Part shown: in pieces, positions 7,104-14,736 of the stretch
Layout: each line of letters starts with the position of its first letter
Numbering within the stretch: the first letter of the stretch is position 1
Source: HGM11416 sp045596285
Lineage (GTDB): Bacteria > Bacillota > Clostridia > Christensenellales > Borkfalkiaceae
Direction of reading: 5' to 3'
NCBI GenBank assembly: GCA_045596285.1
Contig: JAZOCA010000133.1
Coordinates: forward strand, 1-48,306
DNA: 48,306 nucleotides
Position numbers and translations under genes: made by a program
The notes under the pieces: model-generated
Seen by the model: the letters and a program-made list of their open reading frames with translations, nothing else
What the model was told of the DNA's origin: nothing
The model's database searches: none

Positions 7104-8765
7104 TTAGTTCTTAGTTTTAGTCCAGTATAAAATTTGATAAATACCTTCCGTTTGCGTTTCTTCGCAAGAAAGATAAATAGTATCGCCTGCATTTATAAAT
7201 AACGCACTTTCGTCATCTGCAATACTTAATTTATAGTAAACCGTATTTCCGTTTTCACTTGCTTCATAGAAGAAAACGGTGTTTCCGTCTATAACCGTTT
7301 GCGTAACGGATAAAACGGTAACTTCTTTTAATTCGTCGGTAACTGCACCACCGGAAAGTATTCCGTTTTCTGCCAAAAGTTTTTTGTATTCGCTCATTGC
7401 TTGCTGTTGGTTATCGCCCGTGGCAACTATACCGTATTGTTCCACGTTAACAAGGGCGTAAAGTTTAACCAAGCCATTTGCATCCTTTAAAACCATGATA
7501 TAGGTAGCTTCGCCGTATACGTTAACAAGACTTGGAAATGATGCGGTATATCCCTTTTCTTGCACTTCGCCTTCAGCTGCGCCCATTGCGGAATGTTCTT
7601 CCGCACCGATTACAGGATAATATTTATAACTACCCGTTCTTGCGTTGGTAAGTATAAAACCTATATTACTTTCGTCGCCGGTAACCGAAGTAACGCCGGT
7701 AAAGTACCAAACGTCGTTATCCAAAGCGATATAACCGAAATCATCGGTGGTTTTTTTACAACCCTGATTTCCTATAACACTATTTAAAAATCCGCCGGAC
7801 AAAGTTCCGTACCAGTTATATTTATCTGAAGCGAGATATCCATCGAAAACGATATCTACCCATTCGGGAACTTTATCTAAAGAAAGAAGTTCGCTTTCGC
7901 CCGTGCAGGGATTAAAAATTATAACTTCGTTAACGTCACTTGCACCAAATAGACCAACTCTGGGTTTGTAACAAGCGACTATATAAACGGGATTTCCGCT
8001 ATCATCTACTTCATAACGCGGTTCACCAAATATTTTCGTAGGATACGAAAAACGCAATTTACGCATTAAATCTTCGCCAAAAAATGCGCTTTCTACGTAT
8101 TTCATGGGGGTTTTTAACTGAACGTATTCCGCCGAGAATTTAACGGGGTCTACCATTACGTAACCGGGAATACCCCTATCTTTATTACCCATCCATTTAA
8201 AGAAATCGGCATATTCTAAATTTGCAACCTTCTTGGGTAGGTTTTGATAATTTATTTGATTATAATTTACGCTTACTTCGTATTGTGAAACTACATCTGA
8301 TAAAGAACCCAAAGTTCTGTTTCCCACTATTTGAGCAGAAGGAGTATCCATAAGAGCAATATTCGTAACGTTTAACGTTTCGGGCATATCCTCTTCGAAC
8401 ACGCTTTCTTCAACGGTAATTACAGAAGCGTATTTTCTTGCGTTAAAAACAGAAGAAGAAAAAATTCCGCCGATTATTAAAACCGCAATAGGAACAAGCG
8501 CAACGAAAGCAAGTTTGTTAACCTTAATATTATAATCGAAAGGAACAACCGAACTACCCTTTCTTTTTTGCCTTACAACAACCACTTCTCTTTTTTTAAT
8601 AATTAAGAAAAGGGGCGCTAGATAAGTAAAAATTAGAAATGCAAGATAAACCCAAAAACCAGGCGAGTATACGTTTATAGCAGGTAACGTAACGTAATAA
8701 ATTAAGAAATTAATTAATGTAATTGCTAAATAAAAAATTAAATATTTTAAAATCTTATTTTTCAT
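7104..8765 (-). CDS. Membrane-anchored protein of unknown function, large extracytoplasmic region
   Basis: A 553-residue protein I cannot assign to a characterised family. The N-terminus has three hydrophobic segments (about 7-27, 38-58 and 88-107), the first two closely spaced, followed by about 445 residues that should lie outside the cell. The outer part is mixed alpha/beta with conserved-looking stretches (WMGNKDRGIPGYVMVD near 190-205, IIFNPCTGESELL, FILTNARTGSYKYYPVIGAEEHSAMGAAEG) and one Cys pair that could form a disulphide. A small beta-rich domain ends the protein (about 480-553). AAAAAGGAA precedes the ATG. It stands alone: the exporter operon ends upstream and the thioesterase lies downstream. 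Confidence 0.8.
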   Translation of the reverse strand: MKNKILKYLIFYLAITLINFLIYYVTLPAINVYSPGFWVYLAFLIFTYLAPLFLIIKKREVVVVRQKRKGSSVVPFDYNIKVNKLAFVALVPIAVLIIGGIFSSSVFNARKYASVITVEESVFEEDMPETLNVTNIALMDTPSAQIVGNRTLGSLSDVVSQYEVSVNYNQINYQNLPKKVANLEYADFFKWMGNKDRGIPGYVMVDPVKFSAEYVQLKTPMKYVESAFFGEDLMRKLRFSYPTKIFGEPRYEVDDSGNPVYIVACYKPRVGLFGASDVNEVIIFNPCTGESELLSLDKVPEWVDIVFDGYLASDKYNWYGTLSGGFLNSVIGNQGCKKTTDDFGYIALDNDVWYFTGVTSVTGDESNIGFILTNARTGSYKYYPVIGAEEHSAMGAAEGEVQEKGYTASFPSLVNVYGEATYIMVLKDANGLVKLYALVNVEQYGIVATGDNQQQAMSEYKKLLAENGILSGGAVTDELKEVTVLSVTQTVIDGNTVFFYEASENGNTVYYKLSIADDESALFINAGDTIYLSCEETQTEGIYQILYWTKTKN

Positions 8766-8815
8766 TTTTTATTCCTTTTTAGTATTTTTGTATTTATTTT
8801 TAAAAAAATGTTAGC

Positions 8816-8829
8816 CTATAGCACGATTA
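8816..8829 (+). repeat. Interspersed hairpin element, copy 3
   Basis: Core CTATAGCACGATTA, preceded by an A7 run and GTTAGC, followed by TCGCGC. It lies 50 bases upstream of the start codon of the 7104-8765 gene, antisense to it. Confidence 0.8.
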
Positions 8830-8860
8830 TCGCGCAATTAACGTCATTTTACTTAAGCTA

Positions 8861-8934
8861 AGCGCAAAGCGTTTAGTTACAAGCAAGAGTAGGCGTTTGT
8901 GCTTTTTTACAAGGGAGCGTACTTACCGTACGTA
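8861..8934 (+). repeat. 74-base direct repeat, copy 1
   Basis: Begins AGCGCAAAGCGTTTAG and ends CGTACTTACCGTACGTA. It matches 9061-9134 at 71 of 74 positions without gaps. The 3' part can fold as CGTAC-TTACC-GTACG. Confidence 0.85.
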
Positions 8935-9060
8935 ACCCGAATAAAGCACATGCATCATGCCCATATAAACGTTGAATAAGCCTTAGATGCGAACTAATTT
9001 CTCATCTTTCGTGACAAATGCACTAGGGCGATGAGAAAAAATAATTTTTAAATAAGCAAC

Positions 9061-9134
9061 AGCGCAAAGCGTTTAGTTACAAGCAAGAGTAGGCGTTTGT
9101 GATTTTTTGCAAGGGAGCGTACTTGCCGTACGTA
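9061..9134 (+). repeat. 74-base direct repeat, copy 2
   Basis: Differs from copy 1 at three positions only; one change (A to G) falls in the five-base loop of the CGTAC/GTACG hairpin, leaving the stem intact. Confidence 0.85.
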
Positions 9135-9225
9135 GGAATTGCAAAAAAGTGCAAAGAACGACCTATTGCGCCGTAAAAAAGCGCTTTTATTAAAAATTAG
9201 TTTTTTCGAAGAGCCCCGATAAGGC

Positions 9226-11187
9226 TTATTCCAGTTCGAACATACCCGTATATAACTGATAATACTTCCCTTTCTTTTCAAGAAGTTGCTCGTGATTACC
9301 GCGTTCTATAATTTCGCCCTTTTCCATAACCATGATAACGTCTGAATTTCTGATAGTAGATAAACGGTGAGCAATTACAAAAACCGTTCTACCTTCCATA
9401 AGTTGATCCATACCACGTTGAACTAAAAGTTCTGTTCTTGTATCTATTGAAGAAGTAGCTTCATCCAAAATCATAACTGGAGTGTTTGCAATAGCCGCGC
9501 GCGCAATAGATAAAAGTTGGCGTTGACCTTGCGAAAGATTTGCTCCGTCTCCAGCAAGCATAGTATCGTAACCTTCGGGAAGACGAGTGATAAAGTCGTG
9601 TGCATTAGCAAGTTTAGCCGCATCTATAACTTCTTGATCGGTTGCGTCTATCTTGCCGTAGCGAATATTTTCTGCAATCGTGCCGGTAAATAAGTTAGTA
9701 TCTTGTAATACTACCCCCATTGAACGGCGCAAATCGTCTTTTTTAATTTTGTTAATATTGATTCCATCGTAACGCACTTTGCCGTCTGCAATATCGTAAA
9801 AGCGGTTAATAAGGTTCGTGATAGTCGTTTTACCAGCACCCGTTGCACCAACCAAAGCGACTTGTTCACCGGGATTTGCGTAAACGGAAATATCTTTTAA
9901 AACGGGTTTACCTTCTTCGTATTCAAAGTCAACTTCGGTTAGGGTTATATCCCCCATTAAACGAACGTATTTAGGCTCGCCTTCTTTTGCCTTGGGATTA
10001 TACCAAGCCCAAATACCGGTTCTTTCTTCACAAGGAACAAGTTCGCCGTTTAAATCTATCTTAGCATTAACCAAAGTAACGTAACCGTCGTCTGGCTCGG
10101 GCTTTTCATCCATCATTTCAAACACGCGTTCCGCACCGGCAAGCGCCATTACGATATTGTTGAGTTGCTGAGAAACCATACTTATAGGACGCGAGAAATT
10201 TCTTGATAAAAGCAAGAAAGAGGAAACTACGGCAAGCATAGCGTATGCGCCGGTTTGCCCATCGGGAACTATCAATAATCCGTTAAGCGCTAAAACACCG
10301 CCAACTACGGCAACTATAACGTACTGCAAATAGTTAAGGTTTGCCATTATGGGCATAAATATATTCGCAAAAGTGTGCGCTTTAGTCATATTACCGCAAA
10401 GGTCTTCGTTTAACCTATCAAAGTCCGCCTTTGCGTGTTCTTCGTGGTTAAATACCTTTACGACCTTTTGTCCGTTAGACATTTCTTCGATAAAACCGTT
10501 CAACTTACCAACCGACTGTTGCTGCGCAATAAAGTATTTAGCGCTGTTTCCGCCAACGAACTTAATAACTAACAACATTATAGCAAGAGTAAAGAAAACG
10601 ACTATCGTAAGTTGCCAACTGGTTGTTACCATCATTATAAATGAAGTAATTATCGTAACCATGCTTGAAACGCAGTTAGGAATACTTTGCGCTATTAACT
10701 GTTCAATAGCATCCGTATCGTTCGTGTAACGGCTCATAATGTTACCGAATTCGTTTCTATCGAAATATTTTACGGGGAGTTTTTGCATCTTTGCAAACAT
10801 ATCTTCCCTAACGTTTTTTAATACCCCTTGCGAAACTTTAACCATTATGAAGTTGAAAGAGAAAGAAGATATAATACCTAAAACGTAAATCACTATCATC
10901 TTGACTATTTCCATTATTATGGGTGAATAGTCTAACGCGCTTGATTCTTGCCCCGCTTTAACAGCGTCTACTAAAACACCTATTTCAAAAATAAGTTGCT
11001 TCATAAAGTCCGCAGCATATAAACTTGCAACCGCGCTTACCCCTATACACAGTAAAACGATTATAATTCTAAAAGTGTAAGGTCTTAAATAAGAAAGCAG
11101 CCTTAAAAGGGTTTTTGCACCGTTTTTTGCACCACGTTTGGGCTTTTTTCCGACCATGGGTGGCATTTTTTGATTGTTCTTACTCAT
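9226..11187 (-). CDS. ABC exporter half-transporter, catalytic-site subunit
   Basis: A 653-residue fusion of a six-helix membrane domain (about 45-370) and an ATPase domain (about 430-650). Walker A is GATGAGKTT, the signature is the altered NLSQGQRQ, and Walker B is VMILDEATSSID with the catalytic Glu. A segment of about 55 residues between the domains contains TGIWAWYNPKAKEGE, a linker I associate with clostridial half-exporters. It pairs with the 11180-12949 product, whose motifs are complementary. The start at 11187 (MSKNNQKM) has AAGGGGGG upstream and overlaps the previous stop by eight bases, suggesting translational coupling; the longer frame to 11265 lies inside the upstream gene. Function: multidrug or lipid/peptide export; substrate unknown. 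Confidence 0.9.
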   Translation of the reverse strand: MSKNNQKMPPMVGKKPKRGAKNGAKTLLRLLSYLRPYTFRIIIVLLCIGVSAVASLYAADFMKQLIFEIGVLVDAVKAGQESSALDYSPIIMEIVKMIVIYVLGIISSFSFNFIMVKVSQGVLKNVREDMFAKMQKLPVKYFDRNEFGNIMSRYTNDTDAIEQLIAQSIPNCVSSMVTIITSFIMMVTTSWQLTIVVFFTLAIMLLVIKFVGGNSAKYFIAQQQSVGKLNGFIEEMSNGQKVVKVFNHEEHAKADFDRLNEDLCGNMTKAHTFANIFMPIMANLNYLQYVIVAVVGGVLALNGLLIVPDGQTGAYAMLAVVSSFLLLSRNFSRPISMVSQQLNNIVMALAGAERVFEMMDEKPEPDDGYVTLVNAKIDLNGELVPCEERTGIWAWYNPKAKEGEPKYVRLMGDITLTEVDFEYEEGKPVLKDISVYANPGEQVALVGATGAGKTTITNLINRFYDIADGKVRYDGININKIKKDDLRRSMGVVLQDTNLFTGTIAENIRYGKIDATDQEVIDAAKLANAHDFITRLPEGYDTMLAGDGANLSQGQRQLLSIARAAIANTPVMILDEATSSIDTRTELLVQRGMDQLMEGRTVFVIAHRLSTIRNSDVIMVMEKGEIIERGNHEQLLEKKGKYYQLYTGMFELE

Positions 11188-12949
11188 TTTCTTCGCCCCC
11201 CTTTTGTGAATAATATACTTCTTGATAGATTGCATTTGAAGCAAGCAATTCTTCGTGAGTTCCAAAGCCTGCTACCCTACCGCTCTCCATAACTATAATC
11301 TTATCTGCATCTTGAACGGAAGAAATTCTTTGCGCGATTATAAGTTTAGTTGTGTTTGGAATTTCTTCTTTAAACGCCTTACGAATAAGAGAATCCGTTT
11401 TTGTATCTACTGCAGAAGTAGAATCATCTAAAATAAGAATTTTTGGTTTTTTAAGCAATGCTCTTGCGATACATAAACGCTGTTTTTGTCCGCCAGAAAC
11501 GTTCGCACCGCCCTGATCTATTACAGTATTGTAACCATCGGGGAAAGAATTGATAAATTCATCCGCTTGCGCAAGTTTACAAGCATGGGCAATTTCTTCA
11601 TCCGTAGCGTTTTCATTACCCCAACGCAAGTTTTCTTTTATCGTGCCGGAAAATAAAACGTTCTTTTGTAACACTACCGCAACGCTATCACGCAGCACCT
11701 TTAAATCGTAATCTTTAACGTTTACGCCCCCTACTTTTACTTCACCTTCGGTTGCGTCGTAAAGGCGGGGAATAAGTTGTATAAGGGTTGTTTTAGAAGA
11801 ACCCGTGCCACCTATAATACCTATAGTTTCGCCCGAATTAATCTTTAAATCAACGTCTAATAAACAGAGTTTATCCTTCTTTGATTTATAGCTAAAATTA
11901 ACGTCTTTAAATTCAATAGAGCCGTCTATAACTTCGTAAACGGGACTTTCGGGTGATAAAATATCGCTTCTTTCATCTAATACTTCGCATATTCTTTTTG
12001 CGGGCGCTTCTGCAATTGTAATCTGAACGAAAATCATTGAAAGCATCATAAGGCTCATAAGAACTTGCGTTACGTACGTTATTAAAGTTGAAAGTTCGCT
12101 TGCGTTAAACCCGCCGACTACGCCCACGTCTGAAATAACCGCTTTAGTACCAAACCAACAAATTAAAACGGTAGATGCGTAAACCGCTAAATTCATTAAT
12201 GGGTTGTTAAAGGCAACTATTCTTTCTGCCTTAGAAAAGTCTTTATAAATTTCGTTTGAAGCCTTTTCGAACTTTTCTTTTTCGTAATCTTCGCGAACGT
12301 AGGTTTTAACAACTCTTATACCGCGAATATTTTCTTGAACAACGGTGTTTAGTCTATCGTAATGCTTAAACACCCTTTCAAAAACGGGAAAAGCAAACTT
12401 CATTATAAGGAATAAACCAACGGCAAGCAAAGGTATTACCGCCAAAAATACAAGCGCGAGTTTTGCATTTAACATAAAACTCATAATAAGCGTAAAAATA
12501 AGCATTAACGGAGCGCGTACTGCTATTCTTATAATCATTTGGAATGCCATTTGAACAAAACTTACGTCCGTAGTCATTCTTGTAATAAGTGATGAAGAAG
12601 AGAATTTATCTATATTGTTGAAAGAATAATTTTGCAAATTGTAAAACATTTTCTTTCTTAAATTTTTAGAAAAACCCGCCGCGGCTTGCGCAGCCATTTG
12701 CCCGGATAACGCGCCAAACATAAGAGCCACTAAAGCAAATACAGCCAAAAGCCCGCCGTAACCTAAAATTTGCGGTATATTACCGCCGTTCTCGATTACC
12801 CCAAGCAACTTGGTCATAACGTAAGGGATAAGCACGTCAAAAACCACTTCAAATGCAACGTAAATGGGGGTTAATATGGTTTGCTTTTTATACTCCCCTA
12901 CATTGCTTGCTAATTTTTTAACAATTTTTAAAATTCCTGTTTCTTGCAT
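11180..12949 (-). CDS. ABC exporter half-transporter, degenerate-site subunit
   Basis: A 589-residue membrane-ATPase fusion: transmembrane domain about 15-315, ATPase about 340-580. Walker A is GGTGSSKTT, the signature is the intact NVSGGQKQR, and Walker B is ILILDDSTSAVD, where Asp replaces the catalytic Glu. In heterodimeric exporters such as BmrCD or LmrCD, this subunit supplies the good signature to its partner's good Walker B, while its own site hydrolyses ATP poorly. The gene starts inside the end of the marR gene (22-base overlap) and its stop overlaps the next subunit, so the three genes form one tight operon. Confidence 0.92.
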   Translation of the reverse strand: MQETGILKIVKKLASNVGEYKKQTILTPIYVAFEVVFDVLIPYVMTKLLGVIENGGNIPQILGYGGLLAVFALVALMFGALSGQMAAQAAAGFSKNLRKKMFYNLQNYSFNNIDKFSSSSLITRMTTDVSFVQMAFQMIIRIAVRAPLMLIFTLIMSFMLNAKLALVFLAVIPLLAVGLFLIMKFAFPVFERVFKHYDRLNTVVQENIRGIRVVKTYVREDYEKEKFEKASNEIYKDFSKAERIVAFNNPLMNLAVYASTVLICWFGTKAVISDVGVVGGFNASELSTLITYVTQVLMSLMMLSMIFVQITIAEAPAKRICEVLDERSDILSPESPVYEVIDGSIEFKDVNFSYKSKKDKLCLLDVDLKINSGETIGIIGGTGSSKTTLIQLIPRLYDATEGEVKVGGVNVKDYDLKVLRDSVAVVLQKNVLFSGTIKENLRWGNENATDEEIAHACKLAQADEFINSFPDGYNTVIDQGGANVSGGQKQRLCIARALLKKPKILILDDSTSAVDTKTDSLIRKAFKEEIPNTTKLIIAQRISSVQDADKIIVMESGRVAGFGTHEELLASNAIYQEVYYSQKGGEENE

Positions 12950-13428
12950 TTACAACATTCACACTCCTTATTTTCGCTTTCAATAAGATTAAAAGATACC
13001 CTTTCTAATAAAGAAATTAAAGTGGTACATTCATCTTTGGTTAATCCCTTTTGCAAGATTTCTTCCGTCTTTTTTCGTTCTTCATCAAAAAGCTTTACCA
13101 TTTCGCGCGCTTTATCGGTTAAAACGATACGCTTTAAACGCGCGTCGTAATCAACCGCAACGCGGGTAATTAATCCGTTCTTTTCCATCAATTGCAAAAT
13201 AGACGTAGCGGTACTTCTTCTTATTGAAAAGCGTTTTTCAACGTCTTTTTGAAATACTTCTTCCCCATCTCTTCCCTTAATATAACCTATAACGTATCCG
13301 TGCATGCCAGTAGCGCTATCCATCTCTTTTCTAACCGGAGATTTTTCCATTCTTCTTTTCATAAGAATATGTGCATTACGAATGGCAATACCTAAGTTGT
13401 TAATATTCTGTTTACAGTTTTCATTCAT
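12928..13428 (-). CDS. MarR-family transcriptional regulator of the exporter operon
   Basis: About 166 residues with a winged-helix core: DVEKRFSIRRSTATSILQLMEKNGLITR (about 77-104) is the recognition-helix region, followed by the wing DYDARLKRIVLTDKA. MarR proteins are dimers that repress their own operon until a drug or oxidant binds. The C-terminal CECCKCKK cluster is unusual and could bind metal or sense redox stress (inference). I prefer the ATG at 13428, which has AGGTGG 11 bases upstream; a GTG at 13443 in the same frame is the alternative, but it overlaps that AGGTGG. The promoter and a matching inverted repeat lie immediately upstream. Confidence 0.9.
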   Translation of the reverse strand: MNENCKQNINNLGIAIRNAHILMKRRMEKSPVRKEMDSATGMHGYVIGYIKGRDGEEVFQKDVEKRFSIRRSTATSILQLMEKNGLITRVAVDYDARLKRIVLTDKAREMVKLFDEERKKTEEILQKGLTKDECTTLISLLERVSFNLIESENKECECCKCKKQEF

Positions 13429-13445
13429 AATTTTGTTAGCCACCT

Positions 13446-13461
13446 AACATTTTATTATGTT
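13446..13461. promoter_or_regulatory. Probable MarR operator
   Basis: Perfect inverted repeat AACAT-N6-ATGTT covering the predicted transcription start, just downstream of the -10 box. The size and placement suit a MarR dimer that blocks its own promoter. Confidence 0.55.
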
Positions 13462-13463
13462 GT

Positions 13464-13492
13464 ATTATAAAACTTTATATAAATTATGTCAA
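13464..13492 (-). promoter_or_regulatory. Consensus promoter of the marR-ABC exporter operon
   Basis: On the minus strand: TTGACA (13492-13487), a 17-base spacer, TATAAT (13469-13464). Both boxes are perfect, so regulation should come from repression rather than from a weak promoter. Confidence 0.85.
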
Positions 13493-13689
13493 ACAAATAA
13501 AAGGTGTGAAAAAAACTTCGCTATTATTTTTTTATACTGGTAAATAGATTTTACCATTTTTCGTCTTTTTTCGCGTTTATTATACCCTAATAAAAACCCA
13601 AAGTATAAAAAGATAATCCAGTTATTTATTTAAAAGAGCAATGTAAATGCGCTGTTCCGTTAGGGATTTTTAGTTGGTAGTAAAAGTGT
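13493..13689. other. Intergenic stretch upstream of the marR promoter
   Basis: AT-rich with no gene. One hairpin, TGGTAAA (13538-13544) / TTTACCA (13550-13556), is followed by a T-rich run and could act as a rightward terminator. Nothing else is recognisable. Confidence 0.4.
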
Positions 13690-14038
13690 AGCCCACTATA
13701 CTTCGCAAAAAGCGAAATATGGTGGGCTTTTCTTATCCACAAAAGATAAATTATTATAAGTTATATTTTTAGCCTTGTGGCTAAAAGTGATATGCAAAAC
13801 TATTTTGCGTTAGATTGCGACTTGCAGTCACAGTTATATTAAATAAATCCTTAACTCGACGTAAGGCGAATATAACTGCCGATAGGCAATATAACTCGTC
13901 GTTAGACGAATATCACAAATCCGCAAGGATTTATTTAGTTGTCGCATATTCCCTATGGGAAGGGCGACAATGCGCGCCCCTTTTTATTGCAATAAAAAAG
14001 TAAAAAACGGGCTTTTTAAACTTTTTTACAAAAAAGTT
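13690..14038 (+). repeat. Array of about ten small hairpins
   Basis: Successive stems: 13690-13706/13712-13728 (17 pairs with two wobbles); TTTTAGCC/GGCTAAAA (13767-13786); GCAAAA/TTTTGC (13794-13808); TGCGACT/AGTCACA with one mismatch (13816-13832); then stems with four-base G..A loops: TGCC-gata-GGCA (13877-13888), TCGTC-gtta-GACGA (13896-13909), AAATCC-gcaa-GGATTT (13917-13932). AAATAAATCC (13841-13850) can also pair with GGATTTATTT (13927-13936), enclosing the middle ones. TTGTCGC/GCGACAA (13939-13970) holds an inner TCCC/GGGA, and AACTTTTTT/AAAAAAGTT (14019-14038) closes the array. TATAACT or TATCAC spacers recur between units. A 62-codon frame here is fortuitous. Confidence 0.75.
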
Positions 14039-14041
14039 AAC

Positions 14042-14055
14042 CTATAGCACGGTTA
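14042..14055 (+). repeat. Interspersed hairpin element, copy 4
   Basis: Core CTATAGCACGGTTA, directly after the last hairpin of the array (it shares the preceding GTTAAC). TAACC and GGTTA around the core can pair. Confidence 0.75.
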
Positions 14056-14089
14056 TTGATGAGTTCATTCATTTTTACGCATAAAAAAA

Positions 14090-14114
14090 CGCCCTTTTAA
14101 AAAGGGCGAATTTT
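14090..14114. terminator. Bidirectional terminator after the small lipoprotein gene
   Basis: CGCCCTTTT pairs with AAAAGGGCG (within 14090-14108). An A7 run precedes it and a T7 run follows, so it can stop transcription from either side. Confidence 0.85.
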
Positions 14115-14123
14115 TTTCAGTTA

Positions 14124-14519
14124 TTAGCCAAGAAAGATTTCAATAGCCGTTTCAGTTCCAAAGTAAACCCATTTACCTTTTACTTTTAAAACTTGGTCTT
14201 CATCTTCCTTTTCTTCGTCTTTATGTTCTTCGTAGTATGCTTTTGCCGCCTTAGAACTTTCAAACAAAGTAGCGGTGATATGTTCGCCGTTTACGTTTAA
14301 ACCAGAACCAAAGCCGATATCTATTTTAGTTGCAGAAATAGTGCCTACTTTACCATCTTCATTGCCTTCTTCGGCAAGAGTAACAACTACATTATAATCT
14401 GCTTCTTTCATAATTTCTTCTGCTTTTGCTAGATTCTTAGGACCGCCACAAGCAGTTAAAAGTACGCAAGAAAATGCTAAAATGAGAGCAAGTGATAAAC
14501 CTTTGATGAATTTTTTCAT
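14124..14519 (-). CDS. Small predicted lipoprotein of unknown function
   Basis: A 131-residue protein with a clear lipoprotein signal: MKKFIKG, a hydrophobic core, then LTAC with Cys at about residue 24. It should be lipid-anchored on the outer face of the membrane. The mature part is short and very acidic near its end (YYEEHKDEEKEDEDQ), with a predicted alpha/beta pattern and no recognised domain. AGGAGG lies upstream of the ATG and a good promoter sits at 14549-14577, so it is probably a well-expressed single-gene unit. Function unknown. Confidence 0.85.
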   Translation of the reverse strand: MKKFIKGLSLALILAFSCVLLTACGGPKNLAKAEEIMKEADYNVVVTLAEEGNEDGKVGTISATKIDIGFGSGLNVNGEHITATLFESSKAAKAYYEEHKDEEKEDEDQVLKVKGKWVYFGTETAIEIFLG

Positions 14520-14548
14520 AGTGAGCCTCCTATAAGTTTATATGTTTT

Positions 14549-14577
14549 ATTCTAACAAAAAATATAAATGCTGTCAA
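14549..14577 (-). promoter_or_regulatory. Promoter of the small lipoprotein gene
   Basis: On the minus strand: TTGACA (14577-14572), a 17-base spacer, TAGAAT (14554-14549). Start predicted near 14542. Confidence 0.75.
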
Positions 14578-14676
14578 TAATTATTCAAATATTAATATAT
14601 AATTTTAGTCAAATACTTTATATGCGCGCCATACGCTTTGCCCTTATATAAATATGTGCGTTATTTTATTTTTTAC

Positions 14677-14705
14677 TTGCTAATTATATAAGCTTGTGCT
14701 AAAAT
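14677..14705 (+). promoter_or_regulatory. Promoter of the DUF4838-like gene
   Basis: TTGCTA (14677-14682), a 17-base spacer, TAAAAT (14700-14705), about 30 bases before the ATG at 14737. Confidence 0.5.
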
Positions 14706-14736
14706 ATATACGCAATGGTTTGAAAGGAGTAAAATC

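Larger units (their letters stand above)
8766..9225. other. Intergenic region holding an element copy and a repeat pair
   Basis: These 460 bases contain no credible gene. They hold hairpin-element copy 3, two near-identical 74-base repeats exactly 200 bases apart, and between them an inverted repeat TTTCTCATC (8998-9006) / GATGAGAAA (9030-9038). The reading frame at 9048-9281 crosses one repeat and overlaps the exporter gene's end, and looks fortuitous. Confidence 0.7.

Noticed and set aside
8766..9225. Possible tRNA or riboswitch in the repeat-rich intergenic region
   Set aside because: No cloverleaf with a TTC arm and no known aptamer consensus could be found by eye.
9048..9281. 77-codon minus-strand frame over the 74-base repeat
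   Set aside because: It overlaps the end of the exporter gene in another frame, consists mainly of repeat sequence and lacks initiation signals.
13850..13935. Possible CRISPR array
   Set aside because: The repeating parts are short hairpins with different stems and 7-8 base spacers; there is no constant repeat of 23-40 bases and no cas gene.
13815..14003. 62-codon open frame inside the hairpin array
   Set aside because: It crosses many stems, has no ribosome binding site and encodes no recognisable pattern; the DNA is better explained by the hairpins.
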